Both the position numbers and the translations under genes were made by a program. A DNA stretch of 64,000 nucleotides from positions 87,987,501-88,051,500 of the forward strand of contig NC_088915.1 in assembly GCF_963576675.1 (NCBI RefSeq). The letters are read 5' to 3'. Below, one piece after another: positions 42,371-53,162 of this stretch (position 1 is the first letter of the stretch; each line of letters opens with the position of its first letter). Source of the DNA: Euphorbia lathyris. Taxonomy: Eukaryota; Streptophyta; Magnoliopsida; Malpighiales; Euphorbiaceae. A model generated the notes under the pieces. That model was not told the origin of the DNA. It made no database searches and saw only the letters and a list, made by a program, of their open reading frames with translations.

Positions 42371-42569
42371 ACCTCTCTAAAAAGAATTCTTGACCAATTT
42401 GCTACCTTAATCTTTTTTTTTTCCCTTAACCCAATGGGCTTGAGTTCTCCATTATCCTATAATGGGCAATTGTGCATGAAGCCTTAAACCCTCCAATATA
42501 GGGTTTTAAATTCTGAAACTCCCCATTTTTACAGAGGTTTAGCATTACAGAGAATCAGAGTGAGAGAAG
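42371..42569 (+). promoter_or_regulatory. Promoter/5' UTR of the wybutosine gene: site II and telo-box motifs
   Basis: Only 199 bp lie between the MULE TSD and the ATG. They contain the site II-type element TGGGCT at 42435-42440 and a variant TGGGCA at 42463-42468. A facing pair of telo boxes follows, AAACCCT (42486-42492) and AGGGTTT (42500-42506). In plants this combination (TCP-bound site II plus telo box) is typical of ribosomal-protein and other translation genes, fitting a tRNA-modification gene. Direct function is inferred. Confidence 0.65.
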
Positions 42570-45500
42570 ATGGAGTTCCACAAGAGAAAGGCGGCAACTC
42601 TATCGTCATTGAGTTCATCGGAGACTGACAAATCACCAAAAGGAACCGTCGATGCCCCAATTATCCCACTTCTCGATTCAATCAACTCCCATCCATCTTA
42701 CTTCACTACCAGTTCTTGTTCCGGCCGTATCTCCATCCTTGCCCAACCTAAACCCGCCCAAATTACACCTACCTCCTCCACTAAGAAGAAAGCTCGCGGC
42801 GGTTCATGGCTGTTTGTCTCCCACGAACCAGCAGACCCTGAAATTATAATCTCCCTTCTCTTCCCCTCTGATTCACCAGCTCAGTCTTCCGACCTGGTTT
42901 TCAGATTCGAACCATTGATTATTGCAATTGAATGCATAGATGTTGAAGCTGCTCAGATTTTAGTTTCCATGGCAATTTCTTCCGGGTTTAGGGAATCTGG
43001 GATTACTAGTGCTAATAAGAAGAGAGTGATTGTAGGAATTCGATGTTCGATTAGAATGGAGGTGCCGCTGGGTGGAAGTGATAGGGTTTTGGTGTCGCCG
43101 GAGTATGTAAGGTTTCTTGTGGATGTGGCTAATGAGAAAATGGAGGCAAATGGGAAGAGAACACAGAGTTTTTTTGGGGCTTTGATTAAAAACGGTTTCG
43201 TAGGCTCTCCAGTTTTGGAGAATGGTGATCGGACTTTTGATTTACAAGATGGGGATATTGATAACTTGGAGAGAATTGTTGAAGATGCTGATAATTTGGG
43301 GAAAGCAGATGGGGAGGTTGATAGTTTGGAGAGAGCTAATGGAGATGTCCAAAACGGTAATTTTATGCTGTGTTTTTCGTTGATATCTCATTTGAGCAAA
43401 TTATATTGAAAAGAAAAACATTTTATATGATATACAAATTTGCCCTCTTTAGATGAATTTTGATACTAGTTATCTTAGCCTTTGTTTGGGAGTTTGGAGG
43501 TTAATGGAGGTGAGAGAGTTAATGGAGGTAATGGAAAGGGAAGGGAAGGGAAGTGATGGAAAGGAAAGTTAAAAATTAACCTTGTTTGGGAGTTTATAGG
43601 ATGTATATGAGGTTAAATGTTTAACTTCGTTTGGGAGTTTAAATTTGGAGGGGAATGAAGGTTAAATTTACTCTGCACGGACAAGAAATTTTAAAAAAGT
43701 TTACGTTACTCCCATTAACCCCCAATTTGGAGGTTAGAGTTTGGAGGTTAGAGGAAGTAAAGATTTAACCCCATTAACCTCCATTTACTCTCAAAAAATA
43801 ACTCCCAAACAAAGTTAACTTAATACTTAACCTTCCATTACTTCCATTTACTCTCATTAACCTCGTCCCAAACAAGGGCTTAGGAAGCACGGGCACTGGT
43901 ACTGGTACGGGAGAAATTCTACTGGTCCCGGTATGTTGGACCTTGCCAATAGAAACATGACAATTGTACACTTTCTTTCATGGTATTACCTTAATTCACC
44001 ATGAAGAAACACTTAGTACTTCAAACTATTTGAACTACCAAAAAAGGAACGACTGCTATATTCTTTTCATTAGATTTTAATATCTTTTTTTATTTGGGTT
44101 TTATTTTATTTTTGTATATATTAAACCCCTCTTTTTTGTAAAATTATTAAAAATACTTCTACATTCTACTTAATTAACTTAGAATTTGTGTCCCCGAAGA
44201 GTCCCTGAAGTGTCTCCATAAAAGAAAAGAAAAAGAGGGACACTTATTTTGGAGTGTTGGGTGCATGTCCCCGAGTGTAGGAGTGTCAAGCACTCTAGTA
44301 GTTATCTCATTTGGGGTTTTAGCTTTGCTTTTTCCTTTTTGGGACAACAATTAGTGCTGTTGAAAAGAATATTTAGGATCTAAAATGTAGAGGAATTTTG
44401 CTGCAAGGTGATGTTTGAGACCCATTGAGTAGGGCTGACAACACGATTGATAGAGACAACAATCTGTGTGTTTGATACAATTATCGTTTTTGTTGCATTT
44501 ATATTATATGTAATCATGTGGAATATATAGATCACATAACACATTATGATACAACAACCCGTTTTGACACCCCTACCATTGAGAGCTTAACAGGTTACTT
44601 AGGTAATATATGAAAATGCAATTAGTTTTTCTTAAATATGTATGTTCTAGGAATAAGTTTTACTTGACATCAAGTTCAACTATGAATTCAGGGCATCAAC
44701 CAAGACTCCGTTGTGTATGATAATTTGATAAATAAGGTCTGTCTATTATACTTCTCTTAATTGGGAATTCTCAAATGTTTATTATTCCTCCGAGAGAATT
44801 CATATATCACTAGTCTGAAAAGCCGATATATGTTTGATTGCAGGAGTCCTCTCCTTTTGATGTGACACAATCGTCTTTGAATCATTGGCAGGAAGGGCTA
44901 GTTCCGGCTGCAGTTTATCTGTTGTTGAATTGGTAACTCTTGGCGAACCTTCTGAGAAAATTTTCCTTTGGGGTCACTCAACATGTGTCTTGAATCATAG
45001 AAAAAACGATATTCTTTTGTTCGGTGGTTTTGGAGGAATGGGAAGACATTCCCGGAGAAATGATACTTTACTTATTGATCCGATAAAGGGCACATTACGG
45101 GCAATAGATGCTGTCAATGCTCCATCTCCACGAATAGGCCACACAGCTTCATTGGTTGGTGACTCTGTTTTTGTTATTGGAGGCAGATCTGATCCCTTGA
45201 ACATTTTGGCTGATGTATGGACTCTCAATATTGCTAGTAATGAATGGAAGTTATCAGAATGTACTGGCAGTATATTCCCGCCTAGGTAATGTATCTCTTT
45301 AGCAGCTTCAATTTTTATTCTCTTTGTTTTCCATGAAAATGACATACATCATAATTGTAAGTTTAGGTCCTCTATTTTTTTTATCATGGCTTAATACATC
45401 CCTAGCCCTATGTACTTGTCCAAAAAAGTCAATTGCCCCCCTATAATTTTAAAATGTTCAATTTACTCCTGAATTTGTTTAAAGTGGCCTATTAACCCCT

Positions 45501-48500
45501 AAAATCCATATGGTGGAGTAAGGAGAGATTTTTGAAAAGTTGAAATTTGTACACTTTAAGCAAGTTTTTGGGGGCTAATAGATCACTTTAAGCAAGTTAA
45601 AGGGTAAATAGAACTTTTTCAAAGTACGGGGCAATTGGCTTTTTTGGACGAGTACATGGGGCTAAAGACGTATGAAGCTATTTTATTATTATTAAAGTAG
45701 ATGAGGGATTTTAGGGGTTGAACCCCTAAAATTAAGGCTGCACAAAACTAACTGAAAAAACTTTTTCCCGAGACCTAAACCAAATAAGAAAATAGGTTAA
45801 CTTAACTCAAACTGATGAACTAGGGAATGGTTTTTCATTTTGAAAACCTATGGTTAACCGACCCCGAAAAATTAACCCATTATGTATATATACACATATA
45901 ACTAATGAAAATTCATGTAGAATTTTAATTGTCCATATATAAATATGCATATTTAAGTTGAATTTTTAAGTCAAAAATATTTAAAATCTTCTTGCGTGAG
46001 TGCTTTTTTTAGTTGAATTTGAATTTCAATATATTCATTTAATATTTAAATAATTATATATTAATTTTGAAGTGAATAATTATAGACTAAAACTTTTTTT
46101 CTTATGAAAAGTCACTAATCATTAACGACTGAAATATAGGTTAACCGTCTGAAGTAATAGGTTAACCGATATATGGTAAACCAATTCTAATCGATTGGTT
46201 AACCGACCATGTGCACCCCAACCTAAAGTCTTGTCCGATTGCATTCAATAACCCCCTATTTCTCAATAGAATTTGTTGGATGCAGAAAATGGGAGACACG
46301 CTCTGTCACGTGTCAAAAAAAGAGTCAAATAGACAAATAATTAGGAACTTTTGAAAGTTCACGGGGCAGTTGAAAGTTTTGGTGTTATTGAATGCAATTG
46401 GACAAGAATAGGAGGTTATTGAATGCAAGTGGACAAAAATAGGGGGTTATTGAATGCAATTGTACAAGAATAGGGAGTCATTTGTAACTTTTGAAAGTTC
46501 AGGGAGTCAGTTTAAACTTTTTGGTCTAAGTACAGGGGCAACAGATGTATTAAGCCCACAATAATACCTTATTTCTGTCAAAAATACTTTTGACTCTCTG
46601 TCTCTCTTAACATTTCTATAATGGGTTAATGATTCCTTGATATCCTAGTGCCAAATTTGCAAACAACTCATTCTGAATTCTTACACATGTTACGCAGGCA
46701 TCGACATGCTGCAGCTGTTGTAGGCTCAAACATATATATATACGGTGGACTTAACAATGATACTATATTTTCATCCTTGTATGTCCTGAACACTGAAAAT
46801 CTGCAGTGGAAAGAGGTATCGGTCGGAGGGGAACAGCCGTGTGCCCGTCATTCACACTCAATGGTGGCTTATAGCTCTAAATTATTTATATTTGGAGGAT
46901 ACAATGGAGTGAAAGCTCTGGGAGGCTTATATAGTTTTGATGTCCAAACAAATGTTTGGAAGAAAGAAGAGACATCCGGAGGAAGTCCACATCCGAGATT
47001 CTCGCATTCTATGTTTGTCTACAAAAGTTTCATTGGAGTCATTGGGGGTTGTCCCGTGAGACAGCATACACGAGAGTTGGCATTACTTGATCTAAGGAAC
47101 TGGACATGGAAGCATGTTACTGTGGATTATATTGGCAAGGAATTGCTTGTTCGTAGTACAGCCAATGTTGTCGGTGATGATCTTGTTATGGTTGGTGGTG
47201 GGGCTGCTTGCTATGCATTCGGAACAAAGTTCAGTAAGCCATTAAAAGTTAAGTTGCTTCAGTTGATATCCATGGAAGACAATGGTCGGTACAGTGGGGT
47301 AGGAGAAGAAAAGAATGTCCACAATCAAGGTCGGGAAGATGGAAATGAAGAAACTTCGACTTTTACTAGCGGAATTAATTGTCGGTACAATGGTGTAAGA
47401 GGAGAAAAGAATGTTCACGTTCAAGGTCAGGAAGACGGAAATGAAGAAACTTTGACTTTTACTAGCGGAATTATTTCTGAGGTTGAGCAACAGCAGTCAG
47501 TTGCTTCACATTGGGTGCTACAGCTTCAAAAGAAATATGCAAAATTGGGGAAGGACATATTGAAGAAATTTGGATGGTTGGATCTTGGAAGAAAGGTTAA
47601 TTCTCAGAAGGATGGATTGCATATTTGTTTCCCTATCACTGAAAAATTCCGTGCTATCATTTCAGAATTACAGAATGAGTCGGGGAAGGTGTTTGAAGGG
47701 CAGAATAATATTGCAGAAGAAAAGGTTCCATTAAATGAGCTCTCTTGCTCAACAGCATTGAATCTCCTAATGAATTGTGGTGCCACTTTGCTGGAAGTTG
47801 ATGATATTGAAGTCAGAAGAACTGCCAAATCCCTGTTCCAGATAATGAAAGAGGCGGTAGCTTCTCTGATCAAACGTAAAGGCTTATCGGAAGAACTGTT
47901 AGATCAGCTACCCACTAGGTTAGTTATTGGAACTTGGCCTTTCCAATGCCTTATTTTATGCTTCAATCTGAAACATTCTGCACTTAGAGATATAGTGCCC
48001 CGTAAGAGAGCTATGTAAGAGTTTAGTGCCGATTTTATAGCTTTCTTCGGTTTAATTCTAACAGGAAGCTTTAGTTGTATATATTGTCAGGTGGGAACGA
48101 TTGGGGGATATTCTAGTGCTTCCAGTAACATGCTTCAAGGATCCATCATGGGACTTAGTTGGAGAGGAACTATGGCCTACCATAGCCAGATCGCTTAACG
48201 CTAGTCGTTTAGCACGCAATGTAAGTTATGTCTAACCGAAACTACTAATTTTTCTTGTTCAGAATTTACTTGTTCATCATTATTTTGTAAATTGTTATGT
48301 GTCTAGTAACAGTTAGACCTTTATATGATAGCCCGTAACTGTCTTATAAGTCGTTCATAGAAATTGTTATTTAGGATAGGTGTGTCATGGATTGCATATG
48401 AGATGATAAGATAAATATAGAAGGTTGCATATCAACAAGTTAGCTGAATTGCAAATTAGTTACTGAAGCTCATAAATGCTGGCAGCCGACAGCCATGTTT

Positions 48501-51500
48501 GTGGTTAGTGTATGCTGATTTAGGTTCAGCTATTGTTGTTTACTGTTTGTTGTGGATGTTGCTGGCAGCAGCTAGACATTAGCTGATTTTCTTACAAAAT
48601 AGCTTTAAACGACAGTTTGTCAATCCTCCTAACCAAACACTTCATATGGTGGGCACAAAAAAAAATACATGAACTTAGGATGACTAGACAATGTAGTACC
48701 TATGACCCGCTACAACCGGTTAACGGGTAAATTACATACGTGGTGCACAACCTTTGTTCTATTTCACACTTAGGTGTACAATCTTCAATTTTGCATACAA
48801 AACTGTACAACCTTTTCGCGACTTCCCACTAAAGTGTACAACCGGTAATTGTGACCTGGTCAACGCAAAGTCAATGCGCCACGTCAGCAATTTGACCTTC
48901 CTAAAAGTCAAAAGTTGACTGCTTAACGCGAAGTCAACGCGCCACGTCAGCGGGAGGTCAAATTGGTGATGTGGCACGTTGAATTCGCATTGACCGGTCA
49001 CAATTACCGGCTGTACACTTTAGTGAGAGGTCACTAAAAAGTTGTACACTTTTGTGTGCAAAATTGAGGGTTGTACGTGAAAAAGGACAAAGGTTGTACA
49101 CCACCACCTATGTAATTTACCCACCGGTTAACCATTAAAAATGTGGGTATATCACAACTATTGTACCTGAACTTTAACTTCTTTCACACTTTTGGTACCT
49201 AGACTTCATTTTTGCACATCAAAGTACTATATTGTCCATTCATCTTAAGTTCAGGTATTCTTTTTGTGCAAAAATGAAGTCTAGGTACCAAAGTGTAAAA
49301 CAGGGGAAGTTCAGGTACCATGATTGTAATTTACCCCCATAACATTACTAGCGCTATAGTGCAGGGGCCATGACCCAGTGAATTTCAGTTGTAAAGAAAT
49401 TTGCTGGGTTTAGATGTTAACATAGCATGCTATCTCATACATCCATTTGATGAATTTGTGCTATTTCAGGGACGAGTTGCACCAACAGGAACAAGAGACA
49501 GTACTTTGGAGATTCTGGTAGGAGATGACGGTTGGGTTAATCATCGAGAAAATGGAATTCTATATTCTTTTGATGCTACCAAGTGCATGTTTTCTTGGGG
49601 TAATCTTTCGGAAAAGCTTCGCATGGCTCATTTGAACTGTGAAGATGAAGTTATAGTGGATTTATTTGCTGGAATTGGATATTTTGTGCTGCCGTTCCTT
49701 GTTAGGTAAATTGTTGTTGCTATTGTGTTGATTTTTCATCCTTTTCATCAATTCTGAAACTTTATCTTTGCTTGGACTGTTCCTCTCTATGTAAATATAC
49801 ACATTTAATTGTTTTTTCCTTTTAGTTTTCTCAGTGTACTTGATAAAAATTAAAGGACTAAACCATAGGGAGCCCCCCTAAAGTTGTCCATTTTTGTCTC
49901 TTTGTCCCCCGGATTTAAGGGACAACCCATTAGCCACTCCAACTCTCTGAAAGTAACGTAACGTGCCCCTTATTTTTCATCAATCAGAGAAGATGTTGCT
50001 CGTGAGGACCACTCGCCTTTCGGTTGACTTTACATATGCAATTTGGCTTCTTTTTTTAGAAAATTTTGCTACTTGGCTTTTCGGGATGGTATTTCAAATT
50101 GCGTATGAATTTAGAGAGGCTATTGCAAAATATGTTATAAGAAGGGGGACATTTTTTTGAAGGGAAAAACGACATTGCATATGGGAAGTCAACCGAAAGA
50201 CGAGTGGTGAACATTTTCTCCGATTGAGGAAAAATAGGGGCGCGTTATGTCACTTTGGAGTGGCTAATGGGGTTTTCAGGGGGCAAAGTGACCAAAATGG
50301 ACAACTTGAAGAGGCTCCATATGGTTTAAGGCCTAAAAGTTAAAAGTTGGGATCTATGTTGCGCTGAAACCTTGATGTTAAAGCGTTTCATGTTTCTGAA
50401 ATGTTCAAAAACGGAAACTCTTGAAAACTTGTACAAAACATTTCGGGTCACTTTTCTACAATTTAATGAAATAGAATGTGGAAACTCATTCCTAGGATGT
50501 AATGTGTTTCACGAGTAGATCCACATGCTCTATAAATCCCTAATATTTTCTAATTTAACTTTTACAAGATTTCAAAGTGAAGGTCTTTTTTTCCCTCTAT
50601 TGTGTGATTTGTATGCAATTTTATTTAATGTTATATGGGGCGGCCCGGTCGCACTACGCGTCCCCGCTGAGCGAGGGTCCGGGGAGGGGTCCCACCACAA
50701 GGGTGTACTGGGGGCAAGCCTTCCCCTGCCAATTTATTTGGCAAGAGGCCGCTCCTAAGACTCGAACCCGTGACCTCTTGGTCACACGACAACAACGTTT
50801 ACCGTTGCGCCAAGGCTCGCCCTCCATTTAATGTTATATATAAAAAAAAATTAAAAATATACATCCTTTAAAAATTTCATAGATAAGACCTATGTATTTT
50901 TATTATTTTCACGTTTCTGTTTCCTATACTTTTCACAAATATGGTTTCTCAGTGTCAGTTTTCGTTTCGGTCTCTATGTAACACAGGTTGGGATGATAAT
51001 CTATGTTTCTATATTCATTGACTCAGGTTGGGATGATAATCCATGTTTCTATATTTATTGATTCGGCCTTTTGAAATTAACACTTTCTGGGTTTGATTTA
51101 GTGAATGGAGGAGATAGTGCGTTGCTTGCAAGCTATGTTGCAGGGAAACTCTTCTTCACTAGCATTTTCACATTTCGTGTCTGTTTCTGTTCTTTCCGGT
51201 TTCGTAGCTATATTTTTTTAGAAATAACGTTTCCCAGTGTCCGTTAATTTATGAAATGGTTATTCTTGTTGTTGATTAAATTTCACCTGCCTGTTTAGAT
51301 TATCATTGTTTTGCTTCTGTATTTGCAACAGGGCCAGAGCAGAACTGGTTTATGCTTGTGAATGGAATCCTCATGCTGTCGAGGCACTTAAACGTAATCT
51401 TGAAGCAAATTCTGTCTCTGATCAGTGTGTAGTACTTGAAGGCGATAATCGGATGACAGCTCCTAGAGTACGTGCTTGTTTGATTTATTATTCTGTTAAA

Positions 51501-52461
51501 TGATTTTATGTTACTTGTTGATTACTGCAACCGTGGAACTTGTCTTGCTTACTCACCTGCATCTGATCTAAAGTACCGAAGGCTTCAGAAGTAAAATGTT
51601 GTAATGATTACTCCCTCCGGTCTCCAATAGATGTCATTTTAGGATTATCAATTTGGTGTTTGTTTAATATGACGTACCCTAAACGACATCTATTTGAGAT
51701 CGGAGAGAGTATAATTTATCACAGGAACAATGAACTGGAATTGAATTAGTTGGATTGCTTTGTTACAGGGAGTTGCAGATCGAGTTTGTCTTGGTCTTAT
51801 TCCGTCGAGTGAAGGCAGTTGGGTAACTGCTGTTAGAGCATTAAGGTAAATCCTAACATTTTGCAACATTTGGTACATACCAGTTACCTCTGTTGTACGG
51901 AAACAATTCTTCATTGATGTTTCCGTTTTCGTTTAGTTTCTTTTCGGTTTCCTAGTATAATTTTTTAGAAATAATGTTTGTCGATATCCATTTCCGTGCA
52001 ACTTAGTGAGTCAGAAGTTGAAATCTTTAAGCATGAAAGAAATAATTTTCACTCAAATGTTTGTTGGTATCCATTTCCTAGTCGATAACGTATATCTGTT
52101 ACGTTCCGCTTCCATTTGCACGCCTCTTTCCGATTTTAATCGTATTGCTATATGCTACTCCAGGAGTAAGGGCGGGATGCTGCATGTGCACGGAAACGTG
52201 AAGGACTCGGAAGAAGGATCATGGACGGAACATGTTTCCAGTTCAATAAGCGAAATTGCAAAATCAGAAGGTATAGTCCCCTTCATTGATTCCTGAAGCT
52301 CACTCTAGATCATTTATTTTTAAGGATAGTGTGAGAGATGGCATTCGTTTGCAGGTCGCTTGTGGGAGGTTTCTATTGAACACGTGGAGAGGGTAAAATG
52401 GTATGCTCCTCATATCCGCCACTTCGTTGCAGACGTGCGGTGCAGACAGGTTCCGAGATAA
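42570..52461 (+). CDS. tRNA wybutosine-synthesizing protein 2/3/4 (TYW3-kelch-TYW2 fusion)
   Basis: Nine exons: 42570-43356, 44892-45285, 46698-47918, 48091-48220, 49470-49705, 51332-51467, 51769-51845, 52164-52270, 52355-52461. All introns are GT-AG, all phases agree, and the total is 3195 nt (1064 aa). Exon 1 is TYW3 (SAM-dependent methyltransferase; TTSSCSGRISI near residue 50, IVGIRCSIRMEVPL near 155). Residues 263-585 are kelch repeats as in TYW4. From about residue 660 comes the TYW2 aminocarboxypropyl transferase with SAM site VDLFAGIGYFVLPF near 908-921, YACEWNPHAVEALKRN and GMLHVHGNVKD. It matches the single-gene plant arrangement known from Arabidopsis At4g04670, making wybutosine at G37 of cytosolic tRNA-Phe. 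Unusual points are a 32-residue tandem repeat in the linker and transposon-filled introns. Confidence 0.93.
43478..43879. mobile_element. Tourist-like MITE in intron 1 of the wybutosine gene
   Basis: The termini GCCTTTGTTTGGGAG and its inverse TCCCAAACAAGGGC, flanked by TTA on both sides (43475-43477, 43880-43882), fit PIF/Harbinger MITEs. The arms carry 'aggttaatggaggt/acctccattaacct' modules. The rest of the 1.5 kb intron is AT-rich and unassigned. Confidence 0.75.
45390..45680. mobile_element. Foldback MITE in intron 2 of the wybutosine gene
   Basis: The left arm 'cttaatacatccctagccc', 'tgtccaaaaaagtcaattgc' is matched on the right by the inverse 'gcaattggcttttttggac', 'ggggctaaagacgtatgaag'. 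Mutator-like by resemblance to other elements in the window. The TSD was not resolved. Confidence 0.65.
45738..46215. repeat. Dispersed repeat with 'ggttaaccg' modules in intron 2
   Basis: 'ggttaaccg' or its inverse 'cggttaacc'-like runs occur several times near both ends ('ctgcacaaaactaactg' on the left, 'ttaaccgaccatgtgcac' on the right). It has the character of a degraded hAT-type MITE, but no TSD is clear. Confidence 0.4.
46225..46560. repeat. Foldback/terminal-repeat fragments in intron 2
   Basis: Repeated 'ttattgaatgcaa(t/g)tggacaa' modules and a right terminus 'agatgtattaagccc' resemble the Mutator-like terminus at 428-541. A left arm 'ttgcattcaataacccccta' is inverted relative to them. 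It is probably a second, rearranged foldback element. Confidence 0.5.
47285..47476 (+). repeat. 96-bp in-frame tandem duplication in exon 3 of the wybutosine gene
   Basis: Units 47285-47380 and 47381-47476 encode two 32-residue repeats, each beginning RY(S/N)GV and containing EKNVH-QG-EDGNEET followed by TFTSGI. They sit between the last kelch repeat and the TYW2 part, in a charged linker at about residues 590-653. The frame is kept, and the units differ at several positions. Confidence 0.9.
48725..49122. mobile_element. Mutator-like MITE in intron 4 of the wybutosine gene
   Basis: The termini GGGTAAATTACATACG and its inverse 'tatgtaatttaccc' have long inverted arms sharing 'acaacctttgt' and 'gtacactttagtg'-type modules. 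A perfect 10-bp TSD accggttaac lies at 48715-48724 and 49123-49132. The TIR start resembles that of the MULE at 37935. Confidence 0.8.
49141..49337. mobile_element. Second small foldback MITE in intron 4
   Basis: Left 'gggtatatcacaactattg' and right 'catgattgtaatttaccc' are imperfect inverses. The arms share 'gtacctgaactt/aagttcaggtac' and 'ctagacttcatttttgcac' with its inverse. The TSD is unclear. It lies 19 bp from the previous MITE. Confidence 0.6.
49855..50340. mobile_element. Foldback MITE in intron 5 of the wybutosine gene
   Basis: Left 'ggactaaaccatagggagc' and 'agttgtccatttttg' are matched on the right by the inverse 'aaaatggacaactt' and 'gaggctccatatggtttaa'. The arms continue through 'attagccactcc/ggagtggctaat'. 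No coding sequence. Confidence 0.65.
50637..50825 (-). mobile_element. Au-type SINE in intron 5 of the wybutosine gene
   Basis: Minus-strand sequence begins 'agggcgagccttggcgcaa' (A box region) with B box GGGTTCGAGTC, followed by the body 'ggcttgcccccagtacac' and an end rich in 'gggcggccc'. This matches the Au SINE family of plants as I know it. The perfect 14-bp TSD is atttaatgttatat at 50623-50636 and 50826-50839. Confidence 0.85.
51611..51709. mobile_element. Stowaway-like MITE in intron 6 of the wybutosine gene
   Basis: CTCCCTCCGGTCTCCAATAG at the left and its inverse 'ctatttgagatcggagagag' at the right, with TA on both sides (51609-51610, 51710-51711). 99 bp in total, a typical short Stowaway. 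Confidence 0.8.
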
Positions 52462-52842
52462 TCGTGGCCCGAGATGCTCTTGTTAAAGGTAATATTGCTC
52501 TAGTAAGAAGCCTAAAAGGTGCAGTTACTAGACGCTCAATGGGCCAATGGCATGTTTTTGTGCAAACTATGCTCATTTTCTGCAAACAATATTTGGATGA
52601 AGAGCTGCGGTAAATTCCCCACAACGGGCCTGTGCTAGTCGCCCATCGGGCCCGTGCGTATTGCCAGTCATCCAAACAGTGACAGAAACGTGAATGTTAT
52701 TTGTAGTGTGCCAATTTCCATGTATGAATTTTGAAGAGGTTGTGATGTGTTTGTGTGATTAAGTAAAGGTGTAGATTATCTATTGAGACAGTAAATTTTG
52801 TTTAATTGGATTCATTTGAAGTATAGGTAACTATTGTGTACC
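52462..52842 (+). other. 3' UTR and downstream flank of the wybutosine gene
   Basis: The stop codon is TAA at 52459. No perfect AATAAA was seen; 'gattaagtaaag' near 52758 is the closest. The end of the transcript cannot be fixed. The LINE begins at 52843. Confidence 0.45.
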
Positions 52843-53162
52843 AACAACAACAACAAAGCCTTAGTCCTGAAATGATTCGGGGTCGGCTAACATGAACCAT
52901 CATATAAAACCGTGAAATCAAGTTGTGCCGGCGACACAAATTCTCTCCCTCCACTCCCTTCTATCCACTATCATATTTTCCTTAATCTCCAATAAACTCG
53001 TATCATTTTCGATCACCCTCTTTCAAGTTTGCTTAGGTCTTCCCCTACTCTTCACCATTACATCTCTTTGCTGCTCTTCAGTCTTTCTAACCGGCGCATC
53101 AAACGCTTTTTGTCTTACATTGTCAAACCATCATAGTCGGTTTTACTTCATTTTATTTTCAA

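Noticed and set aside
44844..44891. Exon 2 of the wybutosine gene starting at 44844
   Set aside because: In the required phase it meets TGA at 44858. The acceptor at 44891 keeps the kelch frame.
50637..50825. tRNA gene or short host exon
   Set aside because: It matches the Au-type SINE layout with a 14-bp TSD and lies within an intron.
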